NCBI GenBank assembly: GCA_018817905.1 | Contig: JAHISS010000030.1 | Coordinates: forward strand, 1-9,504 | Reading direction: 5' to 3' | Length of the DNA: 9,504 nucleotides | Origin: Nanobdellota archaeon | Lineage (GTDB): Archaea; Nanobdellota; Nanobdellia; Pacearchaeales; GW2011-AR1 | In this document: positions 5,221 through 9,504 of the stretch, piece after piece | Position numbering within the stretch: the stretch's first letter is position 1 | How the letters are laid out: each line of letters starts with the position of its first letter | The notes under the pieces: generated by a model | Told to the model about the DNA's origin: nothing | Databases searched by the model: none | The model's input: the letters and a program-made list of their open reading frames with translations, nothing else | Made by a program: the position numbers and the translations under genes

Positions 5221-6201
5221 ATGAACCTACTCAAATCTCTATTCGATAATAGATGGGTAAAGAAATTAATAAAGTTTACGCAAAAAGAAGATAAACTACT
5301 GAATGCAGTAAATCTTAATTTTATCGATAGATTGGTAGAACAAGATAAAAAAACAAAAAGAGGAAGAAAACGAGAATACAAACTTTCTAAAATTTTCAAA
5401 CTTGTCATCGACGGATTTAGAAACGGTAGGACAGCTGCGACGGAGATTGCTCGATTCGCGCAAGATATTTTCGTAAAAGCAAAACACGAACTCGACGGAA
5501 ACATAAGCCACGATACCATTTCTCGATTTTGGATTGCGTTGCAATCGATAGCTAAAAAGATATTTCAAAAAATTGTAAGACATTCTCAGAAGTTGGGAAT
5601 TTTCTATCCAGGATTATCACAAGTTCTTGATGGGAGCGATATAGCGACGAGGTTTCGAAAAGATTCTGACGCAAAATGGAATTATGACTCTACAAGAAAG
5701 AGATATTATTTTGGTTATGGACTTTTTATTTCAGTTGATCCGATGTCTCAATTGCCAATTGCGGGATTTATTACTGATAGTAAAAAGGTAAATAAAAAGG
5801 AATGTCATAAAATGTTGGAAGAAGTTATGATTATTCCGCCGTCGGTGATAACCGGAGATCCTGAATTTGACGTCACTGATTTGGTTGAAAAAGCGATGAA
5901 GGAAAATATTCAATTCATCGCTCCATACAATGCAAGGAATGCAAAACCGCCGCTGCCAATTGATTATCGCGCAGAACTTTATGGTTTTTCTCGAGACTGG
6001 ATGAGGGAAGAAATTTACCTGCGGACAGAAGTTGAACACACTTTCTCGACGCTGAAAGAACATTTTCATTTGCTTGACTTTCATGTTCGAGGACGAGAAA
6101 AAGTCGAAGCTCATTTGCTTTTTGTGTTGTGCATGAGACTGCTTCACGGAATCGCTACTTTCAAAATCGGCAAGTCTCCCCGACAAATTACTCATTTGTA
6201 A
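5221..6201 (+). CDS. DDE transposase (326 aa), IS4/IS5 superfamily
   Basis: Full-length transposase filling a TIR-bounded element. A basic N-terminal DNA-binding region (KTKRGRKREYKLSKIFK, 44-60) precedes an RNase H-like catalytic core. Candidate catalytic residues are D137 in LDGSD, D213 or D217 in TGDPEFD, and E272 in the signature RTEVEHTFSTLKEHFHL (268-284), which resembles the R...E...K element of this superfamily. YYFGYGLFISVD (162-173) is the usual strand after the first aspartate. The start follows GGAGG by a normal distance. Translation is probably damped by the RBS hairpin. The gene is intact, so the element may be active. The exact IS family needs comparison with ISfinder. Confidence 0.9.
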   Translation: MNLLKSLFDNRWVKKLIKFTQKEDKLLNAVNLNFIDRLVEQDKKTKRGRKREYKLSKIFKLVIDGFRNGRTAATEIARFAQDIFVKAKHELDGNISHDTISRFWIALQSIAKKIFQKIVRHSQKLGIFYPGLSQVLDGSDIATRFRKDSDAKWNYDSTRKRYYFGYGLFISVDPMSQLPIAGFITDSKKVNKKECHKMLEEVMIIPPSVITGDPEFDVTDLVEKAMKENIQFIAPYNARNAKPPLPIDYRAELYGFSRDWMREEIYLRTEVEHTFSTLKEHFHLLDFHVRGREKVEAHLLFVLCMRLLHGIATFKIGKSPRQITHL

Positions 6202-6350
6202 TTATTATCGTCGGAGTTTTTTGATTAGTTTAGCGATAGCTTTGAAAAATAGATTATTCTGTTTTTGACAAAACTGATTCATGAAATCTAATGCGGGAAA
6301 TTGGAGATGATTTGAAAAATCGAATGATTACTTTTTACGAGATTGGGTTT

Positions 6351-6372
6351 ATCGCAGAATTAATTCTGCGAT
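6351..6372. repeat. Perfect palindrome at the inner edge of the right TIR
   Basis: ATCGCAGAATT followed by its exact inverted complement, 22 bp. Its outer half overlaps the right TIR, so the TIR sequence is present twice in opposite orientation at this end. The left end has no full counterpart. Confidence 0.75.
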
Positions 6373-6391
6373 GGGCTATACTAATATTTAA

Positions 6392-6505
6392 TCAGCGAAA
6401 TATCTTTCTCACGTCTTTTTTGCCACAGCCCAGACTGTGAAAAAGAAATGTTCTTAATCTCCCTACATTTTGTTTTATTTTCTCATCACCCATTTGATAC
6501 TCCAT
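6392..6505 (-). CDS. Possible small leaderless ORF (37 aa)
   Basis: An ATG at 6505 lies exactly 27 nt downstream of the first T of a TATATAG box, the spacing used by the recognised leaderless genes here. The upstream segment also matches the promoter region of the AbiEii-like gene. The product begins MEYQMGDEKIKQ and ends KKDVRKIFR. It contains LFHSLGCG and has no recognised domain. It stops 9 bp before the IS target site. It may be a real small protein or the relic of a longer toxin-antitoxin gene whose remainder was lost. Confidence 0.35.
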   Translation of the reverse strand: MEYQMGDEKIKQNVGRLRTFLFHSLGCGKKDVRKIFR

Positions 6506-6525
6506 TCTTCTCTTAGATAATCACG

Positions 6526-6556
6526 CTATATAGAATTTCTTAAAAACAACATCTCC
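6526..6556 (-). promoter_or_regulatory. Junction repeat D with TATA-like box
   Basis: It matches 2546-2575 (upstream of the AbiEii-like gene) at 26 positions with one inserted A. On the minus strand it carries GGAGATGTTGTTTT and then a TATATAG box, first T at 6532, 27 nt from an ATG at 6505. Confidence 0.55.
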
Positions 6557-6569
6557 TTTTCTCCTTGCT

Positions 6570-6597
6570 TAAAATAAAGTTTGCTGCTCACTTTTTC
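6570..6597 (-). repeat. Duplicate of the fen1 3' end (PCNA-binding tail) behind hepT
   Basis: 28 bp matching 7438-7465 at 24 positions; all four differences are C/T transitions on the plus strand. In the frame equivalent to fen1 it encodes SEQQTLF plus stop, against GEQQTLF plus stop in FEN1. The CAG/CAA, TTG/TTA and TAG/TAA changes are synonymous. It overlaps the last codons of hepT in another frame. Confidence 0.8.
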
Positions 6598-7025
6598 TTT
6601 TTCAAAAACTTCTCAATCTCTTTAATTATCAGCTCAAAATCTTTCAAACCCTTTTTAATCTCATTGTATGCTTTCTTGTCGTTAATATCGCCATACTTGT
6701 GAACAAGGATACTTCTAAACTTTTTCATTTCTCTGATTAACTGAATTGAAGAATTGCCAAAAACTTTTCTGCTTTCTAGATTATCGAGGATATTATCTTC
6801 TGTTTCAGGCATGCCTAATCGCAATCCTGCATTAATTAGTGAACAAATATCTAAGACTTGCTCGATAGCGAACTCAACTTCTTTATACACTGCGTTCTGA
6901 ATCAATCTTGATTCTGTTAGTTCTTCTAGGCGGTCTGGTAAGGTTTCTTCTATAGAATTCAAAGAATCTTTGATTTTCTCTATTTTTGATTCAATAACAT
7001 CTGCCTTTATCTCTCGTTCAAACAT
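6588..7025 (-). CDS. hepT: HepT-like HEPN toxin, DUF86 family (145 aa)
   Basis: Toxin of an MntA-HepT type toxin-antitoxin pair. HepT proteins are HEPN RNases controlled by AMPylation of a tyrosine next to the active site (known from the family). The full motif RX4HXY is present: R104, H109 and Y111 in FRSILVHKYGD. The preceding helix VYKEVEFAIEQVLDICSLIN (46-65) and the segment ESRKVFGNSSIQLIREM (84-100) are also typical of the family. The start shares 1 bp with the mntA stop (TAATG), indicating coupled translation. The frame ends KKKK, but removing one A from the A-run at its end would extend it into SEQQTLF, a PCNA-binding tail copied from fen1. Confidence 0.9.
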   Translation of the reverse strand: MFEREIKADVIESKIEKIKDSLNSIEETLPDRLEELTESRLIQNAVYKEVEFAIEQVLDICSLINAGLRLGMPETEDNILDNLESRKVFGNSSIQLIREMKKFRSILVHKYGDINDKKAYNEIKKGLKDFELIIKEIEKFLKKKK

Positions 7026-7402
7026 TATTTTATCTCCTCATATTTTATATAGTCATAATAATATTTCTTAAAATCTTCAAACGCCTTAATCGTTTCATAA
7101 GCGACGTCATAAACGAATCTTAAATCCTCAGCATACAAAACCTTTCCTTTCAAAACTTCTTTTCTCACATACAACGGCAGATCTTGAAAAGTGTGAATAT
7201 CAAATCTCTCATTTTCACTGACACTCAACCTAAACTTAAATCTCTCATCTTTATCTCCTTCGTAATAAACTGCTAAGTCATAGTCCGAATCCTTTCTCGC
7301 CCGCCCCTCAGCTTGAGAGCCAAATAAAATCACAAATTTCACTCTATCAAAGTCAGGCATTCCCTTCAACTTCCCAATGAATTCTTTTAATTTGTCATCC
7401 AT
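7025..7402 (-). CDS. mntA: MntA-like minimal nucleotidyltransferase antitoxin (125 aa)
   Basis: Antitoxin partner of HepT. In characterised systems MntA adds AMP to the HepT tyrosine and so silences the RNase. Numbered from 7402: FVILFGSQAEGRARKDSD (23-40) gives G28 and S29, then D40 and D42 (SDYDLAV), with the third acid D68 in RFDIHTF, so the catalytic set is complete. The frame is open 43 codons further upstream, into fen1, but a TATA-like box 27 nt before 7402 and the family length support this start. The gene starts only 34 bp after the fen1 stop and is transcribed in the same direction from its own promoter. Confidence 0.9.
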   Translation of the reverse strand: MDDKLKEFIGKLKGMPDFDRVKFVILFGSQAEGRARKDSDYDLAVYYEGDKDERFKFRLSVSENERFDIHTFQDLPLYVRKEVLKGKVLYAEDLRFVYDVAYETIKAFEDFKKYYYDYIKYEEIK

Positions 7403-7422
7403 CTTAAGAACACACAGAATAA

Positions 7423-7445
7423 CTTTAAATAATCTCCTAAAACAA
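7423..7445 (-). promoter_or_regulatory. fen1-mntA junction: fen1 stop plus mntA TATA box (repeat E)
   Basis: Minus strand TTGTTTTAGGA followed by GATTATTTAAAG. The TTTAAAG box begins 27 nt before the mntA ATG. The 23 bp match 2546-2568 at 20 positions. Confidence 0.6.
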
Positions 7446-8444
7446 AGTCTGCTGCTCACCTTTCCGTTTAGCCTGGTGTAGCTTCTCCAAATTTTTGACA
7501 ACTCTCTCCTCGTTAAAATCATGTTCTCCAACCAAAATAGAAATCACTTTATCTTCGTTCAGCTTAGGAAACTTAATCTTAAAATCATGAACATTCGGCC
7601 TCTTGAATATCTCGAAAACGTCCTGCCAATTAAACTCAAGCTGATGTTCAACCTCTTTGAAAATCTCAACAGGATACTTTTTCTGCTTAACTAACGCAAG
7701 AGCTTTCTTCGGCCCGATTCCCCTAACGCCCCCCGGATTAAAGTCAGTCCCAACTAAAATCGCCAAACAAATTAACTGATCAGAATCGATACCCAACTCA
7801 TTCAAAACCTTCTCGTATTCAATAACTTCTGGCCGAATGTCAACATAACCCGAAACCGTCTTCCTCTTCCTAGCCAAAGTTAAATTCTGAATCAACATTT
7901 TCCCGCCTACAACTAACGCATCATAATCTTGCGAACCGACAGCAAATGCCTCCCCATCTTTCACCAAATGCGCCGCCTGCATCTCTCCCTCCCCCGGCGC
8001 CTGAATTACCTCAATCCCCATCGCCTCAAGTAACTCCTTGCTTTCCTCAATCATCCCAGGCTCAAGCTTCACAAATCCTTTAGCGTACTTTCCCATTCCC
8101 TCAACATCTTCCTCCTCCTTCGCTTTCTCATACTTATCCGCAGACATAATCTTCGCTTCCTCCCGAATCTCATGCGTTCTTCCTTTCAAAACATGATACT
8201 CCCCGTCAAAAACATAAACCAACTTTATTCCTTCAGAAAGCAAAGCAACATTCCGGTAAAACAAACCAGAAAGATGCGAAGTCGTCCTCTTCTTATTGTC
8301 CATCAACGGCGTCCCGTCCTGCTGCCTGATGCTCGAAAGAAACTGATAAATCGCATTATAAGCGTCGACAGCAACAATCTTGCCCTTCAATTCTTCGAAC
8401 GTAATCTCCCTCCTGGAGATCAACTCGCCTATTTGCAATCCCAT
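7437..8444 (-). CDS. fen: Flap endonuclease 1 (335 aa)
   Basis: Structure-specific nuclease that removes 5' flaps during Okazaki-fragment maturation and repair. Full length for an archaeal FEN1. The N-terminal domain has IVAVDAYNAIYQF (D27) and VYVFDG (D80). The internal domain has APGEGEMQAAHL (E152, E154), SQDYDAL (D173, D175) and GTDFN (D233 or D234 by my count), followed by the helix-hairpin-helix GVRGIGPKKAL (239-249). The last residues, EQQTLF, form the PCNA-interacting (PIP) motif. The usual PP after FDG is replaced by YH. A TATA-like box 27 nt upstream makes the gene leaderless. It is divergent from the GTPase gene. Its 3' end is duplicated behind hepT. Confidence 0.96.
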   Translation of the reverse strand: MGLQIGELISRREITFEELKGKIVAVDAYNAIYQFLSSIRQQDGTPLMDNKKRTTSHLSGLFYRNVALLSEGIKLVYVFDGEYHVLKGRTHEIREEAKIMSADKYEKAKEEEDVEGMGKYAKGFVKLEPGMIEESKELLEAMGIEVIQAPGEGEMQAAHLVKDGEAFAVGSQDYDALVVGGKMLIQNLTLARKRKTVSGYVDIRPEVIEYEKVLNELGIDSDQLICLAILVGTDFNPGGVRGIGPKKALALVKQKKYPVEIFKEVEHQLEFNWQDVFEIFKRPNVHDFKIKFPKLNEDKVISILVGEHDFNEERVVKNLEKLHQAKRKGEQQTLF

Positions 8445-8465
8445 AGGGAATCAAAGAAAAAAGAA

Positions 8466-8473
8466 GTTAAATA
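8466..8473 (-). promoter_or_regulatory. TATA box of fen1
   Basis: TATTTAAC on the minus strand; the first T of TTTAAC is 27 nt before the ATG at 8444. It shares an 82-bp divergent intergenic region with the GTPase promoter. Confidence 0.55.
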
Positions 8474-8498
8474 ATTAACTAATCTCCAACCACCAACC

Positions 8499-8505
8499 TT
8501 ATAAC
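8499..8505 (+). promoter_or_regulatory. TATA box of the GTPase gene
   Basis: TTATAAC with first T of TATAAC 27 nt before the ATG at 8527. It is followed by CTCTC, like the promoter of the NYN gene at 9280. Confidence 0.6.
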
Positions 8506-8526
8506 TCTCTCTTCTGTCTTAGCAAG

Positions 8527-9270
8527 ATGGGACACTGGCCAACCGTAATGCGCGCGATAAAAGACGCAGACGTAGTAATATTCATCCTTGACGCGAGGAT
8601 GCCAGAACTTTCAAGAAACAAAGATTTAGAAAAAAAGCTGGCCGATTCAAAGAAAGAAATATTCTTAGTCTTCAACAAAATCGACCTCATATCAGAAACC
8701 GCGCTAACAAAACTCAAAAAAGAAAACCCAAAAGCTTTCTTCACTTCTGAAAAAACAAAAGACGTCAGAAAACTCCGCCTCGCTCTCCAAATCAAAGCTA
8801 AAAAAGAAAACCTCAAATTAGAAATCGGGATAGTCGGTTACCCAAATGTCGGAAAAAGCGCAATAACAAACGCCCTCTCTCGTTCAGCAAAAGCTAAGGT
8901 CTCTTCAAAAGCCGGAACAACTGTCGGATTGCAATGGGCAAGTTCAGACCAATTCAAAATAATCGATTCCCCAGGCGTCATACCATTCGAAGACGACGAA
9001 GTAAAACTCGGAATCCTCGGAGCAAAAAATCCTGAAAAGCTGAAGAACCCAGAACTAGTCGCAACAGAAATAATCAAACTCGTCTCAGCATCAAACCCGA
9101 AAGCCCTCGAAGATTTCTACACCTTCAAAATTCAAGGCAGCGACGAATACGAGATTCTTCTCCAAATCGGCCAAGCCAAGGGGCTTCTAAAAAAAGGCGG
9201 AATCGTCGACGAAAACAGAACTTGTCTGAAGATAATTCATGATTGGCAGATTGGAAAATTGAGGATTTAA
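8527..9270 (+). CDS. Circularly permuted GTPase, YlqF/RbgA-NOG2 type (247 aa)
   Basis: Ribosome-assembly GTPase of the circularly permuted family, known to act on the large subunit. The motif order is permuted: G4 NKID (50-53), G5-like FTSEK (72-76), then G1 GYPNVGKS (104-111), G2 GTT (130-132) and G3 DSPG (147-150). The opening HWPTVMRAIKDADVVIFILDAR is typical of the family. The C-terminal part (about 175-247) is a helical RNA-binding-like region ending WQIGKLRI. The length is near the short end for the family. It is leaderless and divergent from fen1. It looks like a conserved housekeeping gene outside the mobile island. Confidence 0.93.
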   Translation: MGHWPTVMRAIKDADVVIFILDARMPELSRNKDLEKKLADSKKEIFLVFNKIDLISETALTKLKKENPKAFFTSEKTKDVRKLRLALQIKAKKENLKLEIGIVGYPNVGKSAITNALSRSAKAKVSSKAGTTVGLQWASSDQFKIIDSPGVIPFEDDEVKLGILGAKNPEKLKNPELVATEIIKLVSASNPKALEDFYTFKIQGSDEYEILLQIGQAKGLLKKGGIVDENRTCLKIIHDWQIGKLRI

Positions 9271-9277
9271 CAAAATG

Positions 9278-9285
9278 TTTATAAC
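9278..9285 (+). promoter_or_regulatory. TATA box of the NYN-domain gene
   Basis: TTTATAAC, first T of TATAAC at 9280, 27 nt before the ATG at 9307; the following CTCTC matches the GTPase promoter. Confidence 0.6.
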
Positions 9286-9306
9286 TCTCGCTCCTCGCAT
9301 AATCCT

Positions 9307-9384
9307 ATGACACAAGAAAGAGTGGCGATTTTTATCGATGGAAGTAATCTCTATCACAGCTTGAAACTTGACCTCGCCAGTTAA
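9307..9384 (+). pseudogene. Truncated NYN-domain (LabA/DUF88-like) gene
   Basis: Only 25 codons remain: MTQERVAIFIDGSNLYHSLK, then LDLAS and a stop. The VAIFIDGSNLYHSL segment is the first strand and catalytic aspartate of NYN/PIN-like RNases, proteins that normally run to well over 100 residues. The promoter is intact, but the frame ends exactly where promoter and RBS signals of a putative transposase gene begin. The simplest reading is disruption by an IS whose left end lies between about 9355 and 9385. The remainder of the gene should lie beyond the other end of that IS, outside the window. Confidence 0.7.
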
Positions 9385-9385
9385 C

Positions 9386-9391
9386 TTTAAA
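9386..9391 (+). promoter_or_regulatory. TATA-like box of the second IS
   Basis: TTTAAA; a start 25-27 nt downstream would fall at 9411-9413, in the loop of the following hairpin. Confidence 0.4.
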
Positions 9392-9400
9392 TGAAGAAAC

Positions 9401-9425
9401 TTTCAGTTGTTAGAAACAACTGAAA
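9401..9425 (+). promoter_or_regulatory. Hairpin abutting the ribosome-binding site of the second transposase
   Basis: Perfect 11-bp stem TTTCAGTTGTT / AACAACTGAAA with loop AGA, directly followed by AGGAGG (9425-9430), 11 nt before the ATG at 9442. Confidence 0.65.
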
Positions 9426-9441
9426 GGAGGCCTAAATCGAA

Positions 9442-9504
9442 ATGAAAGGAAACGTAAGTTTTTCTTTTGGGCCTATTGCTTTGATAAATAAGATAGATAA
9501 AAAA
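9442..9504 (+). CDS. Start of a probable transposase (partial, 21 codons)
   Basis: Begins MKGNVSFSFGPIALINKIDK and runs off the window. The FGPIALINKI segment resembles the N-terminal GP-(I/L)-x-L-L-x-K region of some IS4/IS1634-type transposases, but 21 residues are too few to be sure. A strong AGGAGG precedes it, unlike the leaderless chromosomal genes around it, which fits a mobile-element gene. Confidence 0.5.
   Translation, partial: MKGNVSFSFGPIALINKIDKK

Larger units (their letters stand above)
5150..6379 (+). mobile_element. Complete insertion sequence, IS4/IS5-type DDE
   Basis: The left end 5150-5167 (ATAGCCTATCGCATAATT) matches the inverted right end 6362-6379 at 16 of 18 positions. 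Both ends are flanked by ACTA (5146-5149 and 6380-6383), a 4-bp target duplication. The 1230-bp element carries one transposase gene and about 160 bp of noncoding DNA before the right end. It landed in the noncoding DNA between the island and the MntA-HepT region. Exact TIRs and a clean duplication indicate a fairly recent insertion. Confidence 0.88.
9370..9504 (+). mobile_element. Left end of a second, different insertion sequence (partial)
   Basis: Inferred from the abrupt end of the NYN frame and the following promoter, RBS hairpin and new ORF. The exact boundary cannot be set because the right end and target duplication lie outside the window. No similarity to the ends of the IS at 5150-6379 is seen. 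Confidence 0.55.

Noticed and set aside
5178..5249. 23-codon upstream ORF running through the transposase hairpin and start
   Set aside because: It has no RBS of its own and would be absent from mRNA made by the internal promoter; probably incidental, though it could matter in read-through RNA.
5731..6195. 154-aa open frame antisense to the transposase
   Set aside because: Composition looks like a shadow frame, there is no promoter or RBS, and no recognisable motif.
7403..7531. Longer N-terminus for MntA starting inside fen1
   Set aside because: The extra 43 residues overlap fen1, do not resemble the family, and the TATA box fits the start at 7402.
1..9504. tRNA, rRNA or CRISPR loci
   Set aside because: No cloverleaf-like segment, rRNA stretch or regularly spaced repeat array was found on either strand by eye.

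Overview
The window looks like part of an AT-rich archaeal genome, probably a DPANN-type lineage (Pacearchaeota/Woesearchaeota-like; this placement is inference). The evidence is a FEN1 flap endonuclease with a C-terminal PCNA-binding tail, an archaeal histone-fold protein, a circularly permuted ribosome-assembly GTPase, and leaderless genes. In eight cases a TATA-like box sits about 27 nt upstream of the start codon, which leaves no room for a Shine-Dalgarno sequence.

Layout. 1-190: a MITE-like element with 16-bp terminal inverted repeats. 228-1662: two unrecognised membrane proteins, each with its own promoter. 1678-4716: an accessory island of three nucleotidyltransferase modules. These are (i) an AbiEii-like nucleotidyltransferase plus a small partner (minus strand), (ii) a HEPN-like gene, a minimal nucleotidyltransferase and a histone-fold protein in one operon (plus strand), and (iii) a HEPN-like plus nucleotidyltransferase pair (minus strand) behind four palindromic operator-like boxes. 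4811-5149: no gene, but two degenerate copies of a 120-145 bp unit. 5150-6379: a complete insertion sequence with 18-bp TIRs and a 4-bp target duplication. 6392-7402: a possible 37-aa gene followed by a canonical MntA-HepT toxin-antitoxin pair. 7437-9270: fen1 and, divergently, the GTPase. 9307-9504: a NYN-domain gene cut off after 25 codons by the start of a second, different IS.

How it fits together. Housekeeping genes (fen1, GTPase, NYN) flank or interrupt a toxin-antitoxin island hit by mobile elements. The most striking point is that the 3' end of fen1, encoding the PCNA-binding tail EQQTLF plus stop, is duplicated right behind hepT. The promoter segment after fen1 also recurs, diverged, in front of the AbiEii-like gene and in front of the 37-aa ORF. 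This suggests that toxin-antitoxin modules entered at, or were shuffled through, a fen1-tail/promoter junction. A second theme is that both transposase genes have a hairpin at the ribosome-binding site whose 5' arm lies upstream of the start site predicted for the element's own promoter. Read-through mRNA would therefore fold and be silenced while the element's own mRNA would not.
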